From contig JBKHII010000011.1 of the NCBI GenBank assembly GCA_046538735.1, positions 1 through 64,000 of the forward strand: 64,000 nucleotides of DNA, in the 5' to 3' direction. Below the pieces are notes generated by a model. That model saw only the letters and a list, made by a program, of their open reading frames with translations. It searched no databases and was not told the origin of the DNA. A program made the position numbers and the translations under genes. This document shows positions 1-8,544 of the stretch, piece after piece. Position 1 is the first letter of the stretch. Each line of letters starts with the position of its first letter. The stretch is from SLST01 sp046538735 (GTDB taxonomy: Bacteria; Spirochaetota; Spirochaetia; DSM-27196; SLST01).

Positions 1-456
1 CGCAACTTCGACTACTACGACCCGCTCACGACCGGCGACTCATCGCTCTCGGCCTGCGTGCAGTCGATCCTCGCGGCCGAAATCGGCTACGAGCAGAAGG
101 CGGTCGAGTACTTCGACTACGCGCTGCTCATGGACCTCGCAGACGTGGCGGGCAACGTCGTGGACGGAGCCCACGTGGCCTCGACCGGCGGGGTCTGGAT
201 GAGCCTCACGTACGGCTTCGGCGGGATGCGCGACTACGACGGCAAGCTCTCGTTCGACCCGCGGCTCCCGAGCAATTGGGGCCGGCTCCGGTTCCCTCTG
301 CGCTTCCACGAGACGCACCTCGTGGCGGACATCGCGCACGACAAGCTCACGTTCACGATCGTGGAGGGCGAGCAACTCGAGATCACCGTTCGCGGCACCG
401 AGCACACCGTGATACCCGGCACGCCGCTCGAAGTCCCTGCGGCCGGGACCGAGTAA
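1..456 (+). CDS. Glycoside hydrolase family 65 protein, C-terminal part (partial at window edge)
   Basis: The reading frame is open from base 1, so the 5' part lies outside the window. The visible 151 residues begin with the conserved GH65 stretch YDPLTTGDSSLS, followed by the last alpha-helices of the catalytic barrel and a small C-terminal beta domain ending in LEVP. GH65 enzymes are inverting phosphorylases (maltose, trehalose, kojibiose) or hydrolases. The catalytic acid lies upstream, so the substrate cannot be told. It probably acts in cytoplasmic disaccharide phosphorolysis. The family call is firm; the specificity is open. Confidence 0.88.
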   Translation, partial: RNFDYYDPLTTGDSSLSACVQSILAAEIGYEQKAVEYFDYALLMDLADVAGNVVDGAHVASTGGVWMSLTYGFGGMRDYDGKLSFDPRLPSNWGRLRFPLRFHETHLVADIAHDKLTFTIVEGEQLEITVRGTEHTVIPGTPLEVPAAGTE

Positions 457-491
457 CGCGGGGCGGCGCCTCACGGCGCCACCCGTTGAGC

Positions 492-728
492 CTACCGTTC
501 CGCCCAGGCCGGCATCGACCGCAGGTAGTGGTCGGCGCGCTCGGCGATCGCGTCGTCGGACGCGGCAGGCGAGAAGCTCTTGAGCCAGTCGGCGATGCCC
601 GACTGGACCTGCCGGCGCGGATGGAGCGCCCCCTTCTCGTCGGCGCAGTACCGGCAGAACTCCTCCGTCGCCGAGTTGCGCGTCTCGTCGCTCATCGGCA
701 TTCCGCACGATTGACAGTGCATGGACAT
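492..728 (-). CDS. Small zinc-ribbon protein
   Basis: A 78-residue protein. The N-terminal third carries CQSCGMPM followed by CRYCADEKG, a two-pair cysteine knuckle as in the putative zinc-ribbon family PF12674. The remainder is helical with a conserved-looking RSMPAW end. The start ATG at 728 follows a strong GGAGGG site about six bases away, and a second ATG lies two codons later. Such proteins usually occur alone or next to regulators; here the WYL regulator is downstream on the same strand, 58 bp away from its stop being transcribed upstream of this gene. Function unknown. Confidence 0.75.
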   Translation of the reverse strand: MSMHCQSCGMPMSDETRNSATEEFCRYCADEKGALHPRRQVQSGIADWLKSFSPAASDDAIAERADHYLRSMPAWAER

Positions 729-786
729 AGGTCCCTCCTCGAGTTGTGATACTGCGAGGATACGACGAGCGCGTGACAGCAGCCTG

Positions 787-1749
787 TCAGGTTTGGTGTG
801 ATTTCTCGTAGAGATCGGCGATTCGCCGGGCGTGCGCGGCGACGCGTTCGCGCATCCACTCGGGTGACACGACCTCGACCTGGTCGCCGTAGCTCAGGAT
901 CATCGAGGCGATCCACTCGCCGTCCGGGAAGGCGACGCGGACGTCTACCGAACCATCGTCGCGCACTTCGCACTCCGACTCGTCGTACGAGTCCTGGACC
1001 ATGAAACGAACCGTCGGCTTGAACCTCAGATGGAGATCGACGCGCGCATCGCGGTTCCCGGTCGCCTCGCCGTCCTCGCCGTATCCCATGCATTCGCGGT
1101 AGGAGCCGGGCCGCCGCGCAAACCGTTCGGGGAGCAGCTCGATCTCCCGCATTCGGGAGACGCGAAAGATGCGGAAGCCGTCGCGGAGTCGACAGTAGCC
1201 GTAGAGGTACCACGAGTAGCCCTTCAGGATGAGCGTCATCGGCTCCACGCTGCGGCTCGTCTCCTCGCCCTTCGCGCTCCAGTAGACGAAGCGCACCAGT
1301 CTCCGATCCACCACGGCCCGATGGATGACGCGCACCCGCTCGCGGTATCGCCCTGCGCCTCCCCACGGCTCCATATCCACGACGAACTGCTCGAGGCTCT
1401 CCTCGAGCTCGGCGGCACGGTCGGGCGGGACGAGGCTCGTCACCTTCTCGATCGCGCCCTCGAGCTCGTCGTCCTCGAGCGTCTCGTTCACGCCCTTGAG
1501 CGCGGTGAGCATCGCGACCATGTCGTTCATCGTGAGCAGCTGCCGGTCCCACCGGTAGTTCTCAACGAGCCCGAAGCCGCCGTTGTTGCCCTGGTACGAG
1601 ATGACGGGAATCCCGGCGTACGAGAGCGCCTCGATGTCGCGATAGATCGTGCGGACGGTGACCTCGAACCGATCCGCGAGCTCACGCGCGGTCACGCGAT
1701 CGCGATTGATGAGGAGCACGGCGATGGCGAGCAGCCGGTCGAGTCGCAC
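787..1749 (-). CDS. WYL-domain transcriptional regulator (YafY-like)
   Basis: 320 residues. An N-terminal HTH (about residues 1-60: DRLLAIAVLL, TVRTIYRDIEAL) is followed by a WYL ligand-binding domain (around 140-220, with RFVYWSAKGEE and GYSWYLYGYCRLR) and a WCX extension. WYL regulators bind DNA through the HTH and sense nucleotides or other ligands. The frame stays open far upstream, but homology begins at RLDRLL, which selects a GTG start at 1749 that overlaps the TAG stop of arfB by one base. It is therefore translationally coupled to arfB. The target is unknown. Confidence 0.88.
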   Translation of the reverse strand: MRLDRLLAIAVLLINRDRVTARELADRFEVTVRTIYRDIEALSYAGIPVISYQGNNGGFGLVENYRWDRQLLTMNDMVAMLTALKGVNETLEDDELEGAIEKVTSLVPPDRAAELEESLEQFVVDMEPWGGAGRYRERVRVIHRAVVDRRLVRFVYWSAKGEETSRSVEPMTLILKGYSWYLYGYCRLRDGFRIFRVSRMREIELLPERFARRPGSYRECMGYGEDGEATGNRDARVDLHLRFKPTVRFMVQDSYDESECEVRDDGSVDVRVAFPDGEWIASMILSYGDQVEVVSPEWMRERVAAHARRIADLYEKSHQT

Positions 1750-2156
1750 TATGCCTCCGGTGGTCGGCGGAGCTCCTTCTTCTCGGCGCGCCGCCGCTTT
1801 CGCTCGAGCCGCGCCTCCCGCGAGGCTCGTCCTGGCTTGGTAGGCCGACGCGGTTTTCGCGGCCGAATCGCCTCGTCGATGAGCGCAACCGCGCGGTCGA
1901 GCGCGATCTCCCGATTCTGCGCCTGGCTGCGCGTGTCCGAGCACTGGATCACGAGCTCGTCGTCCGAGGAGATCCGTCCCGCAAGCACCTCGTGAACGCG
2001 CTGAGCCTCCTCGTCCGAGAGCTCGAGCTCGGCGAGCGGAACGTGCACGGTCACTTGCGTGTTCACCTTGTTCACGTTCTGGCCGCCCGGACCTCCGGAT
2101 CGAGAGAAGCTCTCCTGTGCCGCCGAACGAATCCGGCGCTCGAGTTCTTCGCGCAT
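1749..2156 (-). CDS. arfB: Peptidyl-tRNA hydrolase ArfB (ribosome rescue factor)
   Basis: 135 residues. The N-terminus holds the class-I release-factor signature SGGPGGQNVNK, with the catalytic GGQ at about residues 23-25. The C-terminus is a basic tail (ARLERKRRRAEKKELRR) that in ArfB enters the empty mRNA channel. The protein hydrolyses peptidyl-tRNA on ribosomes stalled at mRNA ends. Length matches the family (about 140). The start ATG lies 9 nt behind a TATACT -10 box without a clear Shine-Dalgarno, so the mRNA may be leaderless. It is co-transcribed with the WYL regulator. Confidence 0.93.
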   Translation of the reverse strand: MREELERRIRSAAQESFSRSGGPGGQNVNKVNTQVTVHVPLAELELSDEEAQRVHEVLAGRISSDDELVIQCSDTRSQAQNREIALDRAVALIDEAIRPRKPRRPTKPGRASREARLERKRRRAEKKELRRPPEA

Positions 2157-2165
2157 GGCGCGCCC

Positions 2166-2194
2166 AGTATAGCAGACAGGCGTACGACGCCACA
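2166..2194 (-). promoter_or_regulatory. Putative arfB promoter
   Basis: On the minus strand TATACT (2166-2171) ends 9 nt before the arfB ATG. A 17-nt spacer leads to a poor -35 (TGTGGC, 2189-2194). The predicted start site is 1-3 nt before the ATG. Confidence 0.45.
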
Positions 2195-2281
2195 GGTCGG
2201 GAGCGCGACGATCCGGCCCATCTCAGCGCTCCTGCCGGTGACGCTCGGAAGGCGACGCAGTAATTTCTTAGTGGAGGAATC

Positions 2282-2956
2282 ATGAAGAAGACAGTACTGA
2301 TAGCATTCATCGCGATCGTCGCGGCCGGCACGGCGATTGCTCAACCTCGACACGGCATGGGCGGTCGACGGGGCAGCGAGATGTGGGGCGACGGTCCGTA
2401 TCGGCGCGAGGCTGAGCGGATCATGAACGACTACGCCGATCGTGTACCGGGCGACCTCACCTTCGCCGAGATCGACGAACTGGCCGGCCGCCTCTCGATC
2501 CCCGCGCAGAAGCGGATGTACGTTGGCGCTTCAAGCCTTGCGTCATTCTTCGCTCCGGGCTTGGGTCAGTTCATCAACGGAGACGCGCTCGGCGGCTCGC
2601 TCTTCATGCTCGGGAGCACCGCGATCAAGACCGGAACGCTCGTGGGGATCTACTTCCTGCTTCCGGAGGAGGTCCGGTTCTCGAATCTGGACTACTGGAA
2701 CGACTCGAAGTCGGAAATCACCTCCACTTGGGACTCCGCGCTCGGCGCGATGTCCGTTGCCGACTACGTTTCGGTCTTCGGTGTCGCGGCCGGGGGCATG
2801 CTCGTGGACCACATCCTCGCGCGGCTCTCCGCCAGGCATGCGGGCAACCTCGCTCGCGAACGAATCGCCTCGGGCGAGGTAGAGTTCCGGCCGCGACCGG
2901 AGATCATCCTGGGTCCCGGAGGAACGCTCGGGTTCGGACTCCGGATGGGATACTGA
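2282..2956 (+). CDS. Exported/envelope protein of unknown function
   Basis: 224 residues with a clear signal peptide (MKKTVLIAFIAIVAAG, cleavage near TAIAQ). A Gly/Arg-rich segment and a helical region follow. Then comes a hydrophobic Gly-rich core (ASSLASFFAPGLGQFINGD, then SLFMLGSTAI) reminiscent of the glycine-zipper or TM2-like segments seen in spirochaetal P13-type membrane proteins. The C-terminus ends in aromatic-flanked beta-like residues (LGFGLRMGY). A GGAGG site precedes the ATG. I do not recognise it firmly; the P13 resemblance is only suggestive. Likely membrane or outer-membrane associated. Confidence 0.6.
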   Translation: MKKTVLIAFIAIVAAGTAIAQPRHGMGGRRGSEMWGDGPYRREAERIMNDYADRVPGDLTFAEIDELAGRLSIPAQKRMYVGASSLASFFAPGLGQFINGDALGGSLFMLGSTAIKTGTLVGIYFLLPEEVRFSNLDYWNDSKSEITSTWDSALGAMSVADYVSVFGVAAGGMLVDHILARLSARHAGNLARERIASGEVEFRPRPEIILGPGGTLGFGLRMGY

Positions 2957-2988
2957 CCCGATTCGCTTGGGCCGCCATCCTCGGAACC

Positions 2989-3011
2989 GGCCGTGCGCGA
3001 GAAGCACGGCC
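2989..3011. terminator. Hairpin between convergent genes
   Basis: Perfect 8-bp stem GGCCGTGC/GCACGGCC with a 7-nt loop, lying between the convergent stops at 2956 and 3037. No T-tract follows on either strand, so it may slow polymerase or act with Rho. Confidence 0.5.
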
Positions 3012-3036
3012 ACCGTGGAGACCTCGAGCCGCCCGA

Positions 3037-4926
3037 TCACCCGGTCACGCGGAATCGCCCCACGACGGCATTCACTCCGTCTATGTTGCTCCTGTTGGTG
3101 GACCCGAGCTCGGTCACGGTCTTCACGCTCCGGTCGATCTCCCCGGTGCGCTCGTTGATCGCATTGATGCTCGCCCCGACTGAAGTCATCAGCGCTTGAA
3201 CCGACGCCATTGCGGAGCTCATGCGGGAGCTCTGCTCTTCGAGCACCCCGCTCGCCGACTCGACCCGGTTGGTGATCTCGGTGATCGAGGCGAGCGCCTC
3301 GAGCACCTCACGGCCTCCCGCACGCTGCTCGTCCATCGCGGCGACGATCTGGTGCTCCAGATCGTTCGTCTCGTCCACGAGTTCCCGGACGCTGCCGAAG
3401 GCTACCTGGGCCTCGCCTGCGGCGGAGACCACGCGTTCGATCTCCTCAAGGGAGACGCGGATCTCTTCTCCCACCCGCTTCGATTGCTCGGCCGTCGTCT
3501 CGGCGAGCTTCCGGATCTCGTCCGCAACGACGGCGAACCCGCGACCCGCGTCGCCGGCGTGCGCCGCCTCGATCGCGGCGTTCATCGCAAGCAGGTTCGT
3601 CCGTGCGGCGACGCTCGATATCAGCTGGTTCGCCTCCGCCAACGCCTCCGACTGTCTGGCAACCGCCTGCGCCTGGTCGACGGCGTACTCGATCTTCTCG
3701 AGACCCGCATCGGAGGCGGCGGTCAGCCGCTCGAAGACGGCCGACACCTGCTCGAGGTTGGATGTGATCGTCGCGATGTTCGCCACCATCTGCTCAACGG
3801 CTGCGGAGCTCTGCGTCACGCCTGCCGATTGATTCGTGATGTGCCCCCGCAACTCCTCGGCGGTCCGCGCCACCTGCTCGATCGCCGCCGTCGCTTGCGT
3901 CACGGCCGCGCCTTGCGAGACGATCGTGTCGTGGATGCGCTGGATGTCTTGGGTGTTGAGCTCGATCGAGGTCGCGGTGGACGACATCCGTTCGGCGAGA
4001 TCGTCGCCGGTGCGCGCGAGCGTCTCGGTATGTCGCCGAACCTCGAGTATCATGGTCGTGAGAGTCGCCATGAACTCGTTGAAGCGGCCCACGATCTCGC
4101 CCAGCTCGTCGAAGTTGATCAGGAGGACGGCGTGGCGCAGGTCTCCGCCCGATTCCGAGAGCGCGGCGATGCGACTGCTGAGCAGGTCGGTCTGGAAGCG
4201 GAACTCCTTCTTGGAGAGCATCAACATGACGATGAAGAGCACGGCACCGTAGACGGCGACGATCGCCATCGACGCCGGAAACCCAAAGGCGTCCTGGGCG
4301 GTCGTACTGGGGTCCACGTAGTAGATGGCGAGGTGCACGATATGAACCGTCTGGAGGTAGAGCGCCGCACCGAGAACGAGATAGTCCTTGCACCGGACGA
4401 ATACGTCCCGCTCTCCGTCCAGGATCTCCTTGATACCGAGCCGGCGCTTGGTCTCCAGCAGCACGCTGTTGACCGCGAGCGCGCTCAAGACGCCGGTCGC
4501 GAGCCCGGTAGACACGCTGATCATGAGCGACCAGAAGAAGGACGTACCGCCGGGTGAGCTCCACCGGAAGACGAAGGCGTAGAGGATGAAAGTGCCAACA
4601 ATCCACCCTCCAACGTGGAGGAACATCAGCACCCAGGGGATCCGGACCGCAGCGCGACGGGCGGGCCGGGCGTCCGTCCCGCTCTCGAGAAACCGGAATG
4701 CGGGACGGAGGAATCGCGCAATAACGAAGTACGCCACGAGCGAGAGAGCCACAATGGCGCCGATCGTGGGCGGTTGAAGCGAGAACACGATTCGCTCCGT
4801 GAGGTCCATCTCGAGCCGGGGGTTCCAGATCCCCACGATTTGCTCCCGGATGACCCCGAGAAGGAGGGGTATCAGGAGATTGATCAGGAAGATGCGCCTG
4901 AGAATAGCTCCGCGTTGCTCAGTCAT
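3037..4926 (-). CDS. Methyl-accepting chemotaxis protein with multi-pass membrane sensor
   Basis: 629 residues from the ATG at 4926, chosen because GAGG lies eight bases upstream; an in-frame start further out lacks one. The N-terminal 240 residues hold about six hydrophobic segments (near 5-25, 40-65, 90-115, 120-150, 175-200, 215-235) and no large periplasmic domain. A HAMP-like linker and a long coiled-coil signalling domain follow, with the hairpin tip region NLLAMNAAIEAAHAGDAGRG and flanking Glu/Gln methylation-type sites. It should relay a membrane or intracellular signal to CheA/CheW and flagella. The ligand is unknown. Confidence 0.9.
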   Translation of the reverse strand: MTEQRGAILRRIFLINLLIPLLLGVIREQIVGIWNPRLEMDLTERIVFSLQPPTIGAIVALSLVAYFVIARFLRPAFRFLESGTDARPARRAAVRIPWVLMFLHVGGWIVGTFILYAFVFRWSSPGGTSFFWSLMISVSTGLATGVLSALAVNSVLLETKRRLGIKEILDGERDVFVRCKDYLVLGAALYLQTVHIVHLAIYYVDPSTTAQDAFGFPASMAIVAVYGAVLFIVMLMLSKKEFRFQTDLLSSRIAALSESGGDLRHAVLLINFDELGEIVGRFNEFMATLTTMILEVRRHTETLARTGDDLAERMSSTATSIELNTQDIQRIHDTIVSQGAAVTQATAAIEQVARTAEELRGHITNQSAGVTQSSAAVEQMVANIATITSNLEQVSAVFERLTAASDAGLEKIEYAVDQAQAVARQSEALAEANQLISSVAARTNLLAMNAAIEAAHAGDAGRGFAVVADEIRKLAETTAEQSKRVGEEIRVSLEEIERVVSAAGEAQVAFGSVRELVDETNDLEHQIVAAMDEQRAGGREVLEALASITEITNRVESASGVLEEQSSRMSSAMASVQALMTSVGASINAINERTGEIDRSVKTVTELGSTNRSNIDGVNAVVGRFRVTG

Positions 4927-4972
4927 GAGAGAACCTCGCCCGTTCTGTTTGCCGCATGATACCACGTCCGGA

Positions 4973-5701
4973 CTACGGGCGCAGCGTGGGGACCTCCTCT
5001 TCCGGCGGAGTCACCGAGAGGCGGTACATGTCGGAGCGAAAGAGCGAGTTGCTGACTTCGACGGCCCTGCCGTTCTGGTCGGTGTTGATGCTCTCTACCC
5101 GGAGCAGCGGGTAATGCAGCGGCACTTCGAGATGGTGCGCGGCTTCATAGTCGGCGGCGGTCGCGGTGACGACCGAACGCGCTCGTACGGGTTGGATGCC
5201 GAACACGACCGAGAGTACGGAGTGTGTCGAGAGACCCTCGCCGTAGACGGCCGCGAGATTGGGTGCGGCCGACTCGGGAATCCACTGCTCGGCAAGCGTG
5301 ATGGGGTGGGTGCCTCGGTACCGCACGACCCGGAGGTACCACGTCGGCGTTTCTGATCCGATCGAAAGGTCCTCGGCGATGTGCTCAGGGGCCTCGCTGA
5401 GCGTAAGCTCGAGCAACCGAGTCTTCGGCTTCTCCCTGCTCGCGAGCAGCCGCTTCGTGTACGAGCACATCTTTCGGATCCGAGAGTCTACGACTCGAAC
5501 ACGCTTCACGTACCCTCGATTCCGGAGCGGGTGCAATTCGCCGATCATCGCCAGGTGCAGGAGCGCGCGCCGGACGCGGTCGCGGCTCATGCCGAGCTCG
5601 GACGCAAGGCTACCCTCGCTGGGTATGGTGTCCGAGCCGTCGTCCGGTAGGGTTGCGAGATGATTCCGAACCGCCTCGATCGTCCACTCGAACGTCCCCA
5701 T
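4973..5701 (-). CDS. phnF: GntR-family regulator with UTRA domain (PhnF-like)
   Basis: 242 residues: a winged HTH at about 10-75 (PSEGSLASELGMSRDRVRRAL), then a UTRA ligand domain (about 90-235, TWYLRVVRYRG, EQWIPESAA). This is the HutC/PhnF architecture. It is the last gene of the C-P lyase run, 78 bp after phnM, as expected for a local phosphonate-utilisation repressor. I place the start at the ATG at 5701, where AGGTGG lies eight bases upstream; a GTG at 5713 and an ATG at 5707 are alternatives. The symbol rests mainly on context. Confidence 0.8.
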   Translation of the reverse strand: MGTFEWTIEAVRNHLATLPDDGSDTIPSEGSLASELGMSRDRVRRALLHLAMIGELHPLRNRGYVKRVRVVDSRIRKMCSYTKRLLASREKPKTRLLELTLSEAPEHIAEDLSIGSETPTWYLRVVRYRGTHPITLAEQWIPESAAPNLAAVYGEGLSTHSVLSVVFGIQPVRARSVVTATAADYEAAHHLEVPLHYPLLRVESINTDQNGRAVEVSNSLFRSDMYRLSVTPPEEEVPTLRP

Positions 5702-5779
5702 GTGCATATCCACCTGTACTACGCCACGGTTAGCTTTGAATGAGCATGCGGACGTTTGTCCCTCACGCGTCGCCGCGGC

Positions 5780-6991
5780 CTATCGAACCGTGACGCGCGG
5801 ACGCGCGTCCGCCACGGCTCCGACCGGCGGTCGCGATCGCCTCTCGTAGACTCGCGCTCCGTCCACGTAGACCGCCCGCACGTGAGGAACTCCGTCCGAT
5901 ACCTCCACCCGAACGAGATCGGCGCGTTTCCCTGCCTCGATCGACCCGAGCTCCTCGTCCAGACCGACCGCGCGTGCGGCGTTCGCCGACATTCGCGCAA
6001 CCGCCTCGGGCAGCTCGTAGGCGCCGTGTTCGACGAGCCGAAAGGCGGAGTCGAGCATCGCGGGACTGTGGTAGTCGGAGCAGACGATGTCCGCGGCCCC
6101 CGAACGAAGCGCATCCTCCGCCCGGAGGTTACCCGAGTTCGACTTCCCCTGGACGATGTTCGGCGCGCCCACGACGACGTGCATGCCCGCTGACGCCGCG
6201 TGCGCCGCAACCTCGAGCGCCACGGGGAACTCGCTGATCTGCACGCCAAGGGCGCGAACGCGGTCGACCTTCGCGATCGAGTCGTCGTCGTGTGAGGCGA
6301 GTGGAATGCCGAGTCGAACGGCGGTCTCGGCGACGTAGGCGGCCCGCTCCGCGACGGCTTCGTGCGCCGCTTTCGCCTGGCGCGCGGCGATATGATCGTC
6401 GATCTCCTCCACACTCATCCGGCGGAGCATCGACGAGACCTTCTTGAACCGCTCGATGTCCTGGTACTGGCCTTGCCCGGGTGTGTGATCCATGAGCGAA
6501 ACCATGTCAATGAGCCCGCACTCCATCATCTGCGCAACGACCTCCGCGTAGCTCGTCTCCGGCATTTCGTACCGGGCGTGAACGCGGTGACGGACTGTCG
6601 CGACTCGGTCGTAGTCGCGGATCGCCTCGAGCGTGGGTCGAGCCCGCTCCTCGGTAGGTATCAGATTCCGTTTCCCCATGAACGGGATGGCGTGATAAAT
6701 GGTCGTGATGCCCGAGCCGACGAGCCGGTTCTCGAACGAGCGCAGCGAGCCGGCGAGCGAGAAGCGCGTGAACGGCCGCGGCTCCAGTTCCTTTTCAAGA
6801 CCGTCGTTGTGGAGATCGATGAGACCGGGGAGTAACCAGTCGCCGGCGCAATCCACGACTTCGTTCGCGGAGCTCGGTGCGCTGCCGGCGAAGTCCACCC
6901 GAGCTATCGTCGGTCCGTCCACCACGACCGTTCCCTCCTCGATGACGGCATCGGGAGTCACGACTCTCGCGTTCGTGAAGTAGCGTGTCAC
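5780..6991 (-). CDS. phnM: PhnM: ribose 1-methylphosphonate 5-triphosphate diphosphatase
   Basis: 403-residue amidohydrolase-superfamily protein. After an N-terminal beta sandwich, the metal-site segment LPGLIDLHNDGLEKE is typical of PhnM, followed by LMDHTPGQGQY and a C-terminal ASAN-like turn (MSANAARAVGL). PhnM removes pyrophosphate from the 5-triphosphate made by PhnGHIL, giving the substrate of the PhnJ lyase. The GTG start overlaps the TGA of phnL (GTGA), so the two are coupled. Length is as usual for the family. Confidence 0.95.
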   Translation of the reverse strand: MTRYFTNARVVTPDAVIEEGTVVVDGPTIARVDFAGSAPSSANEVVDCAGDWLLPGLIDLHNDGLEKELEPRPFTRFSLAGSLRSFENRLVGSGITTIYHAIPFMGKRNLIPTEERARPTLEAIRDYDRVATVRHRVHARYEMPETSYAEVVAQMMECGLIDMVSLMDHTPGQGQYQDIERFKKVSSMLRRMSVEEIDDHIAARQAKAAHEAVAERAAYVAETAVRLGIPLASHDDDSIAKVDRVRALGVQISEFPVALEVAAHAASAGMHVVVGAPNIVQGKSNSGNLRAEDALRSGAADIVCSDYHSPAMLDSAFRLVEHGAYELPEAVARMSANAARAVGLDEELGSIEAGKRADLVRVEVSDGVPHVRAVYVDGARVYERRSRPPVGAVADARPRVTVR

Positions 6992-7692
6992 GTGGGCACC
7001 TCCGTGGTCGCGCGGTCCGCGAAATCGAGGACCTCGTCCGAGAGCTCGCGCATCGTGTCTCTGTCGTGGAAGACGCCGATCATCGCCGTGCCCTCCGCCT
7101 TGATCTCCTTGAGGAGCGAGACGACTTCCGCTGCGGCCTTCGCGTCGAGCGACGCCGTCGGCTCGTCGAGCAGCAGGAGACGAGGCCGTTGCACGAGTGC
7201 GTGGAGCACGTTGAGCCGCTGCTTTTCACCGCCGGAGAAGGTGCTCGGGAAGAGATCCCACAGCGACCGGTCGATGCCCACGCGTTCGAACATTGATTCG
7301 GTCGTCTCGTACGCCTCCGCCGCGTCGACGCCTCGCCGCGTCATCGCCTTCGCGATCGTTTCGCGGGCGGAGACGCGGGGGATCACGTGAAAGAACTGCG
7401 AGACGTACGAGATCTCGCTCCCGCGGACGTCCAGCACCTCCTCCTCGGGAGCCGTCGCGAGATCGATCGTACGTCCGTCCCGAGCCTCGTACTCCAACGA
7501 TCCGGCCGAAGGCCGGTAGGTCCGGTAGACGCACTTCAGGAGCGACGATTTCCCGATGCCGCTCGGTCCGGAGACGCCGAGGAAGGCGCCGTCGTCCAGA
7601 TCGAACGAGAGATCGCGGAAACCCACGACGCGCGCCCCGCCCCGGATGTGCATGAGAAACTCCTTGGTGAGACCGCTGCACCTGATGACCAC
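6988..7692 (-). CDS. phnL: PhnL: C-P lyase ABC-type subunit
   Basis: 234 residues with an ABC nucleotide-binding fold: Walker A GPSGIGKSS, signature FSGGEKQRLNV, Walker B LLLDEPTAS. The N-terminus (VIRCSGLTKEFLMH) is typical of PhnL. It supports formation of the ribose-phosphonate triphosphate with PhnGHI rather than transport. The GTG start at 7692 has a good GGAGGG site. It lies 15 bp after phnK. Confidence 0.95.
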   Translation of the reverse strand: MVIRCSGLTKEFLMHIRGGARVVGFRDLSFDLDDGAFLGVSGPSGIGKSSLLKCVYRTYRPSAGSLEYEARDGRTIDLATAPEEEVLDVRGSEISYVSQFFHVIPRVSARETIAKAMTRRGVDAAEAYETTESMFERVGIDRSLWDLFPSTFSGGEKQRLNVLHALVQRPRLLLLDEPTASLDAKAAAEVVSLLKEIKAEGTAMIGVFHDRDTMRELSDEVLDFADRATTEVPT

Positions 7693-7707
7693 GAGCCCTC
7701 CTTTCGC

Positions 7708-8544
7708 CTACAGCGTCGAGTGGACCAGGAGCTGCGTGTACGCGGCCTGCGGGTCCTCGAGTATCTGATCGGTGAGCCCTTGCTCGACCACCTGACCGTG
7801 CTTCATCACGATCGTCCGGTCGGCGAGGAGCCGAATCACGCCCATGTCGTGCGAGACCACGAGCATCGAGATACCGAGCTCGTCCTGCAGATTCTTCACC
7901 ATGTCCAGGACGCGCGCCTGCACGGACACGTCCAACCCGGAGGTGACTTCGTCCAGCAGGAGAATTGGCGGGTTGTTCGCCATCGCCTTCGAGATCTGCA
8001 CACGCTGCTGCATGCCGCCGGAGAGCTGTGCCGGCGGCGTATCCAGGTATCCGTCCGGGATCTCGGTCTCGTGGAGGAGCTCCCGAGCGCGTTCTCGGAT
8101 CTTCCCGAAGTGATACGTGTCCGCGTCCAGGAGCTTCTCCGCGATGTTGCCGCCGCTCGTGACTCGCAACCTGAGACCCTGCATCGGATTCTGGTAGACC
8201 ATGCCCATCATATGGTTGCGGATGTGGCGCTTCGTATTCCTGGGAACGGTGAGAATATCGACGGTTCCTCGCTCGTATTCGCTCAGGTAGACGCTCCCGG
8301 AGGTGGCATCCACGTCAAAGTAGACGACCTGGACGAGCGTGCTCTTCCCCGAGCCGCTCTCGCCCACCACACCAAGAATCTCGCCGCGCCGCAGCGCGAG
8401 GCTTACGTCCCTGACGGCCGTCACGCTGCCGCACTCGGGACAGACGTTCGTGCCCGCGTCCGGACCGGTGAGCTCGTCGCAGCATGGACACCCGTCTCCG
8501 TACCGCTTCGTCAACGACTCGACCCGCAGAATGGGCTCGCTCAC
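7708..8544 (-). CDS. phnK: PhnK: C-P lyase ABC-type subunit with inserted zinc-ribbon-like loop
   Basis: 278 residues. Walker A GESGSGKST, signature LSGGMQQRVQI and Walker B LLLDEVTSGLD show an ABC ATPase that in other bacteria docks on the PhnGHIJ core. Near the N-terminus (residues about 17-40) sits a cysteine insert, CPCCDELTG then VCPECG, absent from the short E. coli protein and arranged like a zinc knuckle. Walker B has DEVT where DEPT is usual. Its start overlaps the phnJ stop by four bases. Confidence 0.94.
   Translation of the reverse strand: MSEPILRVESLTKRYGDGCPCCDELTGPDAGTNVCPECGSVTAVRDVSLALRRGEILGVVGESGSGKSTLVQVVYFDVDATSGSVYLSEYERGTVDILTVPRNTKRHIRNHMMGMVYQNPMQGLRLRVTSGGNIAEKLLDADTYHFGKIRERARELLHETEIPDGYLDTPPAQLSGGMQQRVQISKAMANNPPILLLDEVTSGLDVSVQARVLDMVKNLQDELGISMLVVSHDMGVIRLLADRTIVMKHGQVVEQGLTDQILEDPQAAYTQLLVHSTL

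Noticed and set aside
787..2331. A 514-residue version of the WYL regulator
   Set aside because: The extra N-terminus overlaps arfB out of frame and has no homology; the GTG at 1749 fits the HTH start and the overlap pattern.
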